Shown here: piece by piece, positions 36,669 through 45,903 of the stretch
How the letters are laid out: the number at the start of each line of letters is the position of its first letter
Position numbering within the stretch: position 1 is the stretch's first letter
DNA from: Teredinibacter haidensis
GTDB taxonomy: Bacteria > Pseudomonadota > Gammaproteobacteria > Pseudomonadales > Cellvibrionaceae
Length of the DNA stretch: 64,000 nucleotides
Assembly: GCF_014211975.1 (NCBI RefSeq)
Contig: NZ_CP060084.1
Span: forward strand, 2,356,001 to 2,420,000
Direction: 5' to 3'
The notes under the pieces: generated by a model
Seen by the model: only the letters and a program-made list of their open reading frames with translations
What the model was told of the DNA's origin: nothing
Database searches by the model: none
Position numbers and translations under genes: made by a program

Positions 36669-37454
36669 TTACAGATTCTGAGTGACGAACTGCAGCATTT
36701 GGTCTGCAGTGGAAACCACTTTTGAATTCATTTCGTAGGCGCGCTGCGTGGTGATCATATTGACCATTTCTTCCACAATATCGACATTGGAATTTTCCAG
36801 CATGCCCTGCTTAATTTGACCTAAACCATTCTCGCCGGGCGTGCCTGTTAAAGGGTCACCACTAGACGCAGTTTCTAAGAACAAATTTCCACCAATCGCT
36901 TGTAGTCCACCGGGATTGATAAAATCTACCGTTTGGATATTTCCCAGTATCTGCGGCGCTGGCGTTCCCGGGACAAAGGCGCTCACCGTACCGTCGGTTC
37001 CAATTGTTAGGCGATCGGCATTGGGTGGAAGCGTAATCGCTGGCTGCAGCAATAAACCACTCGCATCCACAATTTCGCCCTGCGAAGATAAATGCAATTG
37101 CCCTGCACGCGTATAAGCGATGTTTCCATCCGGCTGAAGAATTTGCAGAAAACCACGGCCATCAATGGCAATATCCAAAGGCTGTTCCGTTACCTGCAAA
37201 CTGCCGTGGGTAAATTGCTTTTGCGTACCGACAACACGAACGCCCGTGCCCAACTGCAGACCGGAAGGCAACTGCGTTTCTTCCGTATTTTGCGCACCCG
37301 GCTGACGTTGAATTTGATAAAGCAAATCTTCAAAAACCGCGCGATCACGTTTAAAGCCCACCGTTGATGTATTAGCGAGGTTGTTCGCCACCGTGGTGAG
37401 TTGAGTGTCCTGGGCAGCCAGGCCGGTTTTACTAACGTAGAGTGCTGCGTGCAT
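36669..37454 (-). CDS. flgG: Distal rod protein FlgG
   Basis: 261 residues, the constant FlgG length. MHAALYVSKTGLAAQDTQLT is slightly divergent at the start, but NNLANTSTVGFKRDRAVFEDLLYQ and the rod-specific segment (YQIQRQPGAQNTEETQLPSG) identify the distal rod protein. C-terminus QGMLENSNVDIVEEMVNMI and TTQRAYEMNSKVVSTADQML. It builds the distal rod through the P and L rings, downstream of flgF with a 22-base gap. Confidence 0.95.
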   Translation of the reverse strand: MHAALYVSKTGLAAQDTQLTTVANNLANTSTVGFKRDRAVFEDLLYQIQRQPGAQNTEETQLPSGLQLGTGVRVVGTQKQFTHGSLQVTEQPLDIAIDGRGFLQILQPDGNIAYTRAGQLHLSSQGEIVDASGLLLQPAITLPPNADRLTIGTDGTVSAFVPGTPAPQILGNIQTVDFINPGGLQAIGGNLFLETASSGDPLTGTPGENGLGQIKQGMLENSNVDIVEEMVNMITTQRAYEMNSKVVSTADQMLQFVTQNL

Positions 37455-37476
37455 ATCACACCTCAGAGTTTATTTA

Positions 37477-38223
37477 TCAGCTTACGCGTAACAGACTCGC
37501 GGAAGTTTCAGAATTTTCTTTGACTGTTTGCATTATTTTTACCTGCATTTCATATTGCCGAGCGAGGCTTAAAACACTGGTAAGTTCGTTGACCGCATTC
37601 ACATTGCTGGCTTCAACAAAGCCGGAAATCACGCGGACATTTGCATCTGCGGGAATTTCTTCTTCAAGGTTCAACGCAACAATCAATCCACTTTCACCAC
37701 GCTTAATAGAATCTAATGGTGGATTAACCAATCGAATACGGTCTGCCTGAACAGGGGCATCAACGCCCTGCCCCAGGGGCATAACTGTTATTGCACCATC
37801 AACCGCAATTTCAATTTTCTCTGCTGCTGGGAGCGCAATAGGCCCTCCGTTGCCGAGTACCGGCAAGCCACTGCCGGTTCGCAGCATGCCAACACTATCG
37901 ATAAACAGTGAACCGGCGCGGGTATACGCTTCAGTTCCATCCGGAGCCTGTACAGCAATAAAACCTTCACCTTTAATGGCAATATCCAGCTCTCGCCCTG
38001 TTTCCACTAGAGCTCCCTGAGTAAAATCAGTAGCCGGACTTTCAGCCAGTGCATAGGCGCGCGTTGGGTGGCCGTCGCCGTACAGCACCGGCATACTCCG
38101 GGCCTGGGCGAAATCGGCTTTAAAGCCTGTGGTATTGATATTGGCCAGGTTGTTGGCGTGCGCAGTTTGCGCTTGCATATTGTGTTTGGCACCGGTCATG
38201 GCGACATAAAGTGCTTTATCCAT
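37477..38223 (-). CDS. flgF: Proximal rod protein FlgF
   Basis: 248 residues. MDKALYVAMTGAKHNMQAQT and ANNLANINTTGFKADFAQAR are typical of FlgF; the C-terminus has SGFVEASNVNAVNELTSVL. It is the first gene of the flgFGHIJKL run, with its own sigma54 promoter at 38318-38333. In many relatives flgF follows flgE directly; here a gene on the opposite strand lies between. Confidence 0.94.
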   Translation of the reverse strand: MDKALYVAMTGAKHNMQAQTAHANNLANINTTGFKADFAQARSMPVLYGDGHPTRAYALAESPATDFTQGALVETGRELDIAIKGEGFIAVQAPDGTEAYTRAGSLFIDSVGMLRTGSGLPVLGNGGPIALPAAEKIEIAVDGAITVMPLGQGVDAPVQADRIRLVNPPLDSIKRGESGLIVALNLEEEIPADANVRVISGFVEASNVNAVNELTSVLSLARQYEMQVKIMQTVKENSETSASLLRVS

Positions 38224-38317
38224 AGGATTTCACTTTGCTTCAACTAAAGGGTTTAACGTAAAAGCAACGGTATTCACTGCTGGAATTACGTCACTTTTTC
38301 CGAGTTACGCTGATTGG

Positions 38318-38333
38318 AGCAATAAGAGTGCCA
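38318..38333 (-). promoter_or_regulatory. Sigma54 promoter of flgFGHIJKL
   Basis: Minus-strand TGGCACTCTTATTGCT is a perfect TGGCAC-N5-TTGCT element. The predicted start near 38306 leaves a leader of about 83 bases before flgF. Confidence 0.85.
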
Positions 38334-38450
38334 GAAGTTTGCAATGGTCAATGTATATAGACTTGTTATTCACGCTTCTGTCGCCCAGGCCAACATAGGA
38401 ATTGTCAGCTATATTTAATCTTTGATTTGGCTATAACAGGTATCTGAACT

Positions 38451-39326
38451 ATGAGAGCGCTTTTTTTGTGTGCTATTTCCTTCGTAAAACCTTTAAGTGC
38501 TTTTCTGGCGCTTATGGCCTTTGCCGCTCAGCTAAGTGCGGCACCCATGAGGGTCGTTGACGGAAGCGATGGCATTGCTGCCTACGCCAAGGGCGTATTA
38601 AAAATCGTACTAAGTAAGCTGCCCGAAAAGTATGAATGGGATGACTCAACCCCAAGCGCTACGGAAGCCCGAGTCACACAAATGCTGAACGATGGCGAGC
38701 TGGATATCGTTTGGTACGCAACAACTAACGATTTCGAAGAAAAAATGCTACCCATTCGTATCCCACTCTATAAAGGCCTGCTGGGTTACCGCATTTTTAT
38801 GATCAGAAAAGGCAACCAACACCTTTTCGACGGAATTGAAACACTAGGCGACTTAAATCGTGTGTCTATTGGGCAAGGCAGGCTCTGGGCTGACACCAAC
38901 ATTATGGAAGCCAATGGAATTGACGTCGTCAAGGCTACGCAGTATGAAGGTTTGTTTTATATGCTGGACGGCGGTCGATTTGAAGCCTTCCCTAGAGGTG
39001 TTCACGAGCCTTGGTACGAGATTGCGCGCTATCCAGATTTAGATCTGGCCGTTGAAAAAACACTGATGATGTCCTATACCAACCCCTTCTACTTTTTTGT
39101 CGCTAAAGGAAATACCCAGCTAGCGAAAAAAATTGAAAAGGGCTTTCGGGAAGCTATTGAAGACGGCAGTTTTGATGACTACTTTTTTAACGATCCGGTG
39201 GTAAAAGATGTCATAGAGAAAGCCAATCTACAAGATCGAACTGTTATCAAGCTGGAGAACCCTCTTCTCCCAAAAAACACACCGGTTGACGATGCCCCCC
39301 TTTGGCTCGATCCTCGCGCACTCTAA
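38451..39326 (+). CDS. Periplasmic solute-binding protein (family 3-like)
   Basis: 291 residues with a signal peptide (hydrophobic core about 8-27, cleavage near AQLSAA-P). The body resembles amino-acid-type (family 3) binding proteins: RVTQMLNDGELDIVWYATTN, then LYKGLLGYRIFMIRKGNQ and LGDLNRVSIGQGRLWADT. Such lone proteins, with no transporter subunits nearby, often belong to a marine group that may feed a sensor rather than a permease. It lies on the plus strand between flgF and flgE, divergent from flgF and convergent with flgE. No ligand can be named. A link to motility is only suggested by position. Confidence 0.8.
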   Translation: MRALFLCAISFVKPLSAFLALMAFAAQLSAAPMRVVDGSDGIAAYAKGVLKIVLSKLPEKYEWDDSTPSATEARVTQMLNDGELDIVWYATTNDFEEKMLPIRIPLYKGLLGYRIFMIRKGNQHLFDGIETLGDLNRVSIGQGRLWADTNIMEANGIDVVKATQYEGLFYMLDGGRFEAFPRGVHEPWYEIARYPDLDLAVEKTLMMSYTNPFYFFVAKGNTQLAKKIEKGFREAIEDGSFDDYFFNDPVVKDVIEKANLQDRTVIKLENPLLPKNTPVDDAPLWLDPRAL

Positions 39327-39375
39327 CCATCCATCTACAACTCCAGGGATAGTGTATTAGCCCAGGAGCAATATC

Positions 39376-39402
39376 CCTACGCTACTCTACTACTAGCGTA
39401 GG
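39376..39402. terminator. Hairpin between convergent solute-binding protein gene and flgE
   Basis: CCTACGCTA (39376-39384) and TAGCGTAGG (39394-39402) form a perfect 9-bp stem with a 9-base loop. The flgE stop codon lies in the right arm. The T tract is poor on both strands, so termination would be inefficient. Confidence 0.45.
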
Positions 39403-41834
39403 TTAATAATGGTTTGCGTTACCTGATCGGCCGTTTCAATGGTTTTGGCGCTCGCCTGGAAGTTGCGCTGCGCAATAATCAGGTTGACCAGTTGCTCAGA
39501 CAAATCCACATTGGATTCTTCCAAAGCTCCCGATTGCAACGCTCCCAGCGCACCACTTCGAGGAACTCCAACATTGGGCGGGCCCGACTCAAAATTTTCG
39601 GCCCACATGGTATTACCTACAGGCTGCAGGCCTTGCTGGTTGGTAAAGTCTGCAAGAGCAACCTGCGCCAGCGCTTGTGATTCACCGTTTGTATAACGAG
39701 CAAATATGACCCCACTCTCATCGATACTCAGACCGGAAAGCCGACCCGTTGCATAGCCGTCCTGATCCACATCATTAACGGAGAAATCTGAACCAAACTG
39801 GGTTGTGCCCAGCAGATCAATAACAAAATTGGAAGACGACGGAGGTTCGGGGATAACGGTGGTGCCACCCGCCAGTACGTTTTGAGGCCCCAGAGCACCG
39901 TTGGGCTGACCACTGGAGTCCAACGGTATCCAGTTGGAAACAAGAATCTCCTCAGTCTGAATCTGATTTAACGAACCATCTTCATTAAAGTAAACATTAA
40001 ATGATGCGCGAGTAGACTCCGTATTTAGGGGCGGCGCTAAAGACGTGTCTGGATCGCCCACATCCTCACCATCAATCTGTACATAAACCTCCCAATGGTT
40101 GGCGGCTGTAGTCGCATCGGCAGGATCGTAATTCTGTTTTACGAAATACTGGGTCATCACATGCGAGTTGCCCAAGCTATCGTAAATGCTCATCGACGTC
40201 GCACTGTTGTAGGTGGCCTGATCGGTGGGATCAAACGCATTAATCACAATATCGGTAAACTCTGGATCCAGCTCATCGCCACTAAAAGGCTGAAACAGCC
40301 CCACGGATGGAGGGCTTGCATCATCCATCTCATAACCCTGTTCCAACACGATATTAATGGATCCACCCACGGTTATAGAGTTAAGGGTCGCGTCATAATT
40401 TCCCGCGCCAACTGGAGGAATTTGCAACGTTTGCGCCGGCGCATCCTGATCCCCTTGCACGGTCAGTGAGTCTGAGGCATCAGTACTATTAATACTCACC
40501 CTCAAGTCATCCCCTACCGCCGAGCTCAACACCAAAGTCGTCCCAGTAGCGCCTAATGTGGCAGTAATACCCGGTAAAATGGTACCGCTCAGAGAATTAA
40601 TTTCTGTTTCCAAGCCCGGCAGATCATCCGCTACCAGGTTCACGCCATTCAGTTTAATCGTTAGATTACCGGCACCGCTGCTGTGATTGGATAAGGTAAG
40701 TTCCGATTGAGAGGTCGCCGAAACCCCCTGTAAAGCATTTAATTCCGAGGCAGTTTGCGCCGCTGTTGCGCCCTGTAAGCTTGTGTATGTCACTACCTGC
40801 CCATCGGGGTCGATAAAGTCTATGGACTGTTGCGGGTAACCGTTTGAAACGGCAGCAATACCGCCCACGGAGATAGGTGCAGGATTCAAGCCCAATTGGT
40901 TTACATTGCCCGTTTGGTTGGATATTTGAATCTGAGAGTTTTCGCCTTCATTCAACACAGTAAATTCAATACCGTAAACACCGCCACCAAAATCAACCGC
41001 ATCCGCTACCAAATCAATTGGGGTTTCCGGTACTGCCGGTGAAAAAATCTGGGCATTGATAACGCCGGCCAACGTACGTAAATCGTTAAAGTTATTGATG
41101 CTGGCGGGGACGCCCGATGCGGTATCAAGACTGATACTCACAGTACCATTGTTTCCAGATACGGCACCTGAGAGCTGAATTTCAAAATCCATTGGCGCAG
41201 TAGAAAAGTCGTTGCCCAAGGGTAAGCCAAAGGTATTTCCCGTCAAGGTTGTGGTAGTGGCATCCTGCAACCCCGCCTGAGTAATACCAACGGCATTACC
41301 TTGAGTGATAAATTCACGGCCAATTGTTTGCTGAACCGGATCGGTAGAATCCAGATTCAATATCGACTCAACCGTGGTTGTCTGGCGAGGTGCCAAATTA
41401 GAAGTTTGAATCTGGATATCGCCGGTAATACCGCCAATATTTCCCGCCGTGTCAGCCTGAAAACCTTGAATCCGAGCGCCCGCGTTGTTGGTGATAAAAC
41501 CATCATCACTCAAACCAAACGTGCCAGCACGCGTGTAGAGCTGTTCTCCTCCACGGTTTAACAGGAAAAAACCATTGCCGTTTATGGCTAGGTCCAGTTC
41601 GTTTTCGGTAAAAGAGACATTGCCCTGGCCAAAAGCCTGAGCCACATCCTGTACCTGCACACCACTGCCAACAGCGCCGGAACCTGCGCCCAACACAGAG
41701 GTGGCGTACACATCACCAAATTCCACTCGGGAAGATTTAAACCCCGTTGTGGAGGCATTGGCAATATTATTACCAGTAACGGTCAAATCGGTTGAAGCGG
41801 CACGAATGCCACTTAGAGCGGTATTAAAAGGCAT
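39393..41834 (-). CDS. flgE: Flagellar hook protein FlgE, oversized
   Basis: 813 residues, about twice the E. coli length (402). The N-terminus FNTALSGIRAASTDLTVTGN and NNIANASTTGFKSSRVEFGDVY and the C-terminus GALEESNVDLSEQLVNLIIAQR-NFQASAKTIETAD are canonical. YDSLGNSHVMTQYFVK and FNEDGSLNQIQ are the conserved hook-domain elements. Two repeated GYPQQSIDFIDPDG and TLSNHSSGAGNLTIKLNGVN segments and a flagellin-IN-like element make up the enlarged middle. It polymerises into the hook under the FlgD cap. Confidence 0.95.
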   Translation of the reverse strand: MPFNTALSGIRAASTDLTVTGNNIANASTTGFKSSRVEFGDVYATSVLGAGSGAVGSGVQVQDVAQAFGQGNVSFTENELDLAINGNGFFLLNRGGEQLYTRAGTFGLSDDGFITNNAGARIQGFQADTAGNIGGITGDIQIQTSNLAPRQTTTVESILNLDSTDPVQQTIGREFITQGNAVGITQAGLQDATTTTLTGNTFGLPLGNDFSTAPMDFEIQLSGAVSGNNGTVSISLDTASGVPASINNFNDLRTLAGVINAQIFSPAVPETPIDLVADAVDFGGGVYGIEFTVLNEGENSQIQISNQTGNVNQLGLNPAPISVGGIAAVSNGYPQQSIDFIDPDGQVVTYTSLQGATAAQTASELNALQGVSATSQSELTLSNHSSGAGNLTIKLNGVNLVADDLPGLETEINSLSGTILPGITATLGATGTTLVLSSAVGDDLRVSINSTDASDSLTVQGDQDAPAQTLQIPPVGAGNYDATLNSITVGGSINIVLEQGYEMDDASPPSVGLFQPFSGDELDPEFTDIVINAFDPTDQATYNSATSMSIYDSLGNSHVMTQYFVKQNYDPADATTAANHWEVYVQIDGEDVGDPDTSLAPPLNTESTRASFNVYFNEDGSLNQIQTEEILVSNWIPLDSSGQPNGALGPQNVLAGGTTVIPEPPSSSNFVIDLLGTTQFGSDFSVNDVDQDGYATGRLSGLSIDESGVIFARYTNGESQALAQVALADFTNQQGLQPVGNTMWAENFESGPPNVGVPRSGALGALQSGALEESNVDLSEQLVNLIIAQRNFQASAKTIETADQVTQTIINLR

Positions 41835-41859
41835 AACTCTCTCCTGCGATTACTGCATA

Positions 41860-41875
41860 CGGCAAAGTTTTGCCG
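41860..41875. repeat. CGGCAAA/TTTGCCG inverted repeat in the flgD-flgE gap
   Basis: CGGCAAAGTTTTGCCG at 41860-41875 lies between the flgD stop and the flgE start. It uses the same CGGCAA element as the cluster before the sigma54 flagellin. It could be a protein site or a short hairpin that sets hook mRNA stability. Confidence 0.5.
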
Positions 41876-42595
41876 CTACTCATTAAATTGTTTAACGTCT
41901 GTAAGGCTTACAGCACCAATACCGGCCAGGTTCAATACCAAGCTGCCGTTACTGCCGACGGTAACGCTATTCACATTTGCGCTAAGTGCCGTTGCCAGTT
42001 CGGTAGATTCACCATTGGCCTGGGTCATCACTTCAAAGCGGTACAATCCGGCCTCTACTCCATTTTCCTGGCTACTCTGCCAATCCAATAGCTCGCCATT
42101 CACCTCGGCATTCTGGCCATCCCACCGCAGCACCAACTCACCCGGGGGTTGCACACCCAGAGAGATCTGATCCACCAAGGAACCACTTTCCGTATAGATA
42201 TTGACGGTGATATCACTGGAGCTAGACGGTACATCCACACTCGCGGTTACCACATCACCCGTTTCAAGCTGTGTACGATCCGTAGGAACTGTGACGGAAC
42301 GGCCAACAAGCGTCGAAGCCTGTAATGCTTGGTTGGCGACAAAATTATTGGTAAAGCTGTCGAAGTTGTTATTTAGCTTATCCAAGCTCTCCACTGAACT
42401 GAACTGCGCCAGTTGCGCAATAAATTCGGTATTTTCCTGTGGACTCAAAGGGTCCTGATTTTCCATTTGCGTAATCATCAATTCTAAAAAGGCACTCTGG
42501 CCCAACTCGTTGGATTGAGGCTCGTCCGCCGTTTTATTGGCGATGGATAAATCGCTTAACAGGCTGTTATTACTGATGGCATTCACATTGCTCAT
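41876..42595 (-). CDS. flgD: Hook-cap scaffold protein FlgD
   Basis: 239 residues. The N-terminal FlgD core is clear: FLELMITQMENQDPLSPQEN and FIAQLAQFSSVESLDKLN. The C-terminal half has the Tudor/FNIII-like domain VNIYTESGSLVDQISLG and LRWDGQNAEVNG. FlgD caps the growing hook and leaves once the hook is complete. Second-to-last gene of the flgBCDE run, 42 bases after flgC. Confidence 0.95.
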   Translation of the reverse strand: MSNVNAISNNSLLSDLSIANKTADEPQSNELGQSAFLELMITQMENQDPLSPQENTEFIAQLAQFSSVESLDKLNNNFDSFTNNFVANQALQASTLVGRSVTVPTDRTQLETGDVVTASVDVPSSSSDITVNIYTESGSLVDQISLGVQPPGELVLRWDGQNAEVNGELLDWQSSQENGVEAGLYRFEVMTQANGESTELATALSANVNSVTVGSNGSLVLNLAGIGAVSLTDVKQFNE

Positions 42596-42637
42596 GCGCT
42601 TTTCCTCAGCTGTATTTTATCGTTTACATTCATCAAC

Positions 42638-43075
42638 TTACTGACCCAGAGTGAGTACGCGCTGAACCATTTGTTTCGCCGCATTCATCACTTCAACATT
42701 CACCTGAAACGAACGTGAGGCCGAGATCATATTGGTCATTTCCTCAACGATATTGACGTTGGGGTAGTACACATAGCCATCTTCGTTAGCATTGGGGTTA
42801 TCTGGCTCGTAACGTGGCTGCAGCGGCGCATCACTTTCAACAATGCCCTGAACCTGAACGCCGACAGCCTCCGGAGTGTTCTGCTGAATACCCTGCTGAC
42901 CCGCTAGTACAGCAGTCTGCACCGCAGAAAAAACAGGGTGTCGACCACGATAGGTCTGATCGATGCTGGAGCTGGCGGTTTCGGCATTGGCGATATTGCT
43001 GGCAGTGGTATTCAGGCGAATACTCTGGGCATTCATTCCCGAACCAGCGACATTAAAAATATTGGATAAACTCAT
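42638..43075 (-). CDS. flgC: Proximal rod protein FlgC
   Basis: 145 residues. SNIFNVAGSGMNAQSIRLNT and NIANAETASSSIDQTYRGRH are the FlgC N-terminal motifs; NVNIVEEMTNMISASRSFQVN is the C-terminal one. It is 11 bases after flgB and forms the proximal rod with FlgB and FlgF. Confidence 0.95.
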   Translation of the reverse strand: MSLSNIFNVAGSGMNAQSIRLNTTASNIANAETASSSIDQTYRGRHPVFSAVQTAVLAGQQGIQQNTPEAVGVQVQGIVESDAPLQPRYEPDNPNANEDGYVYYPNVNIVEEMTNMISASRSFQVNVEVMNAAKQMVQRVLTLGQ

Positions 43076-43086
43076 AACAGCCTCGC

Positions 43087-43491
43087 TTATTCGCCCTTAA
43101 TGGCTTTGGTCAAGCCTTTGAATTTACTGTTTAAAAACGTAAAACTGGCCTGAAACTCTAGGTTGTTCTTCATAAATTGCGCATGCTCTACCTGCTCTTC
43201 CACGGTATTGCCATCAATACTGGGCTGGTTAGGCGTACGGTAAAGGGTTTCGGTAAAACCAGAATCCCCTTTGTTGAACTTGATATGGCCTGAACGCGTA
43301 GCAGACATAGGAATATCAGCTGATTGGTTATCCATGCGATTCGCCAACGCCTGCCCAAAGTTAATATCTTTTGCTTTGTAACCCGGCGTATCGGCGTTGG
43401 CCAGGTTGCTCGCCAACAGCCCCGCTCGCTGTGCCCGTAAGCGCAATGCTGTTTCGTGAACACCTAGCGCACTGTCAAAAGAAATAGCCAT
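43087..43491 (-). CDS. flgB: Proximal rod protein FlgB
   Basis: 134 residues from the ATG at 43491. A longer frame begins at 43569, but that start lies upstream of the sigma54 promoter at 43538-43553 and lacks FlgB-like sequence. ISFDSALGVHETALRLRAQR, NLANADTPGYKAKDINFGQAL and HAQFMKNNLEFQASFTFLN are FlgB signatures. First gene of flgBCDE. Confidence 0.95.
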   Translation of the reverse strand: MAISFDSALGVHETALRLRAQRAGLLASNLANADTPGYKAKDINFGQALANRMDNQSADIPMSATRSGHIKFNKGDSGFTETLYRTPNQPSIDGNTVEEQVEHAQFMKNNLEFQASFTFLNSKFKGLTKAIKGE

Positions 43492-43537
43492 GTTGCCTGC
43501 CGTTAATAAAGTGAATATTGTATTGTTACCGATAGAT

Positions 43538-43553
43538 AGCAATGCGTGTGCCA
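43538..43553 (-). promoter_or_regulatory. Sigma54 promoter of flgBCDE
   Basis: Minus-strand TGGCACACGCATTGCT is a perfect TGGCAC-N5-TTGCT element, about 47 bases before the flgB ATG. A CGGCAA element (43629-43634, in GAAAGCGGCAAGG) and two CGGCAG near-matches lie 50-120 bases upstream. Confidence 0.88.
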
Positions 43554-43773
43554 ACAGGACTACAACCACCTAACCCTTTGTTTTTATTGGAAATATAAAT
43601 AATCGGCAGATAGTAAAATTATTGAAAGCGGCAAGGAATTTCCCTTTTTCCACTTTCCGGCAGGCATACCTTAGGAAAGATCAATATGTGTTTAAGAAGA
43701 GGAGGTCTTTCGAGCCGTTGAGTGATTGAATATTGCTTGAGATAACTGAAGGCAAAGAATAACAGGCCGTGCG

Positions 43774-44649
43774 CTATTTAGCTTTATAGACCACGCCGGG
43801 GTTACAGTGGATCATTTCAAATAAATCGGATGTTCCAGCAATACTCTCTGAAGATCCCAGGAAGAGATACCCCCCAGGTTTCATAACAGCGTGCATACGC
43901 GTGAGAATATCGCGCTTAAGATCGGCAGAGAAATAAATAAGTACGTTGCGACAGAAAATCACATCGAATTTACCCAGCAACAAATAAGAGTCCTGCAAGT
44001 TAAGCGGCTTGAAGGTTACCCTCCGACCAATAGGCGGTTTCACCCTCCAGCAATCCGAAGAAAAATGATCAAAATAGTCTCGCAGGCGCTGCTCGGACAA
44101 GCCGCGAGTAATGGATAGACGATCGTATTCACCTCGCTTGGCATTATCGAGAATTTGGCTGGATAAGTCCGTAGCCACAATGTCCAGTGGCAGATTGCTG
44201 ATACCAAACGCCCCTCGGATATATTCTTCTGCAACAATGCTAAGTGAATATGGCTCCTGCCCAGAAGAACAGGCGGCAGACCAGATACGAAAACGACCGC
44301 CTCTATTATTTTCTACCATTTCTGGCAGAACCGTTTTGCGTAAATACTCGAAAGGGTAGCCGTCACGAAACCAAAAGGTCTCGTTGGTAGTCATCGCATC
44401 AATAACTTTTTGACGAACTTCCCTATTCGCTGCGTTCTTAATAAGCTTGGTAAGAACACCCAACGTTTCGCACTCATAATCGATAAGAATTCGGCGAATG
44501 CGAGTAGCCACTAAGTACTGCTTATTATGGCCGAGATCGATCCCTGCAACGGTTTGCAGAAAATCTCGAAACTCTTGAAATTCTCGAGTATCCAACTGCA
44601 CCCTCCCCTGCGTAAACGCCGAGGTGGGTGTTCCTGTGTTGAAGCTCAT
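43774..44649 (-). CDS. cheR: Chemotaxis protein methyltransferase CheR
   Basis: 291 residues. The N-terminal helical domain recognises receptors; the C-terminal domain is a SAM methyltransferase with RIWSAACSSGQEPYSLSIV (motif I) and KFDVIFCRNVLIYFSADLKR. CheR methylates glutamates on chemoreceptors. The order flgA-cheV-cheR-flgB is the same as in Pseudomonas. The gene ends 282 bases before flgB starts and is 38 bases after cheV. Confidence 0.95.
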   Translation of the reverse strand: MSFNTGTPTSAFTQGRVQLDTREFQEFRDFLQTVAGIDLGHNKQYLVATRIRRILIDYECETLGVLTKLIKNAANREVRQKVIDAMTTNETFWFRDGYPFEYLRKTVLPEMVENNRGGRFRIWSAACSSGQEPYSLSIVAEEYIRGAFGISNLPLDIVATDLSSQILDNAKRGEYDRLSITRGLSEQRLRDYFDHFSSDCWRVKPPIGRRVTFKPLNLQDSYLLLGKFDVIFCRNVLIYFSADLKRDILTRMHAVMKPGGYLFLGSSESIAGTSDLFEMIHCNPGVVYKAK

Positions 44650-44687
44650 ATAATATCCGCTATCTTACTCTCGGTACGGAAAGAGTG

Positions 44688-45635
44688 TTATTCAACATGC
44701 TCTCCGTCCCCTGTCAGTTGGTCGATTCTATCATTTACTCGGTTTGCCAGATCATCGGGGTGAAACTTGGCAAGAAAATCATCTGCGCCCACTTTTTTCA
44801 CCATAGCCTCGTTAAACACGCCACTAAGGGAAGTGTGCAAGATAATATGCAACTTCTTCAACCTCTCATCGCCCCTTACCTCAGCCGTGAAGGTATATCC
44901 ATCCATCTCCGGCATTTCGATATCGGAAATAACCAACAACAGCTCGTGACACGGATCTTTTCCATCCTCAATCAGTTCATTAAGGAAATTCAGAGCATCC
45001 CGCCCATCTTTTTTCAGAGTCGTTTTACAGCCGAGCGACTCCATCACTTTCTGGATCTGTTTTCTAGCGATAGTGGAATCATCCACAATCAACACATGCT
45101 TGCACACAATCGTATCCCGTTGTGCACTTTCAATAACGTCCGCACTCACATCAGCGGGCAACGGTGAAACTTCAGCCAGAATTTTTTCAACATCAATAAT
45201 TTCGACAAGCCTACCTTCTACTTCTGTCACCGCAGTCAGGTAATTATCCTTACCCGCACCTCGGGGTGGAGGATGAATATCTCCCCAGTTCATATTCACA
45301 ATGCGTTCAACACCACTGACCAAAAATCCCTGCGTAGAACGATTGTACTCTGTGATAATGACAAAGCAGTTTTCGAGATCGCCCAAAGGGGCGTGCCCCG
45401 TTGCCTGACGCAAATCCATAATAGGAATGGTGCCACCACGAATATGAGCTACACCACGAATTACCGGATTCCGCCTTGGAATTTCACTGAGAGGGGGGCA
45501 CTGCAAGACTTCCTTTACCTTAAAGACATTGATTCCGTAAAGTTGCTGCCCCCCAAGACTAAACAGTAGTAATTCCAGGCGATTCTGCCCTACTAGCTGT
45601 GTACGCTGATTAACACTATCTAAAACCCCAGCCAT
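44688..45635 (-). CDS. cheV: Chemotaxis coupling protein CheV (CheW-receiver fusion)
   Basis: 315 residues. The first 165 form a CheW domain (LLFSLGGQQLYGINVFKVKE; RGGTIPIMDLRQATGH). The rest is a receiver with LIVDDSTIARKQIQKVMESLG and the phospho-acceptor Asp in VISDIEMPEMDGYTF. CheV links receptors to CheA and adapts by phosphorylation. Divergent from flgA. Confidence 0.95.
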   Translation of the reverse strand: MAGVLDSVNQRTQLVGQNRLELLLFSLGGQQLYGINVFKVKEVLQCPPLSEIPRRNPVIRGVAHIRGGTIPIMDLRQATGHAPLGDLENCFVIITEYNRSTQGFLVSGVERIVNMNWGDIHPPPRGAGKDNYLTAVTEVEGRLVEIIDVEKILAEVSPLPADVSADVIESAQRDTIVCKHVLIVDDSTIARKQIQKVMESLGCKTTLKKDGRDALNFLNELIEDGKDPCHELLLVISDIEMPEMDGYTFTAEVRGDERLKKLHIILHTSLSGVFNEAMVKKVGADDFLAKFHPDDLANRVNDRIDQLTGDGEHVE

Positions 45636-45784
45636 TTTGGGTCCTCTTCTATTTATAGGTACGAATTGATACGACCACCCTATAAGGCGTCAGTTTTCTG
45701 GCATCTTACAACCACAGGCTTAACCAGAAAATAAATTCGACAACTTCTCGACCAAACGCCACTTCTTCGTCGAATTTTCACTAT

Positions 45785-45800
45785 CGGCACAAGCCTTGCT
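45785..45800 (+). promoter_or_regulatory. Sigma54 promoter of flgA
   Basis: Plus-strand CGGCACAAGCCTTGCT has GGCAC and TTGCT with exact -24/-12 spacing; only the leading T is C. The start near 45812 gives a leader of about 90 bases to the ATG at 45904. Confidence 0.65.
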
Positions 45801-45903
45801 ATAAGCCTAGTACAATCACAATCACACGCCGTTTTTTTGGCAGAAAATGCGAGTAATGTTTTCATACAGCATAGGCCAGAAATCCTTTGAGGACGGAGTT
45901 TTT

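Noticed and set aside
43492..43569. Longer flgB frame starting at 43569
   Set aside because: It begins upstream of the sigma54 promoter of flgB (43538-43553) and the added residues do not resemble FlgB.
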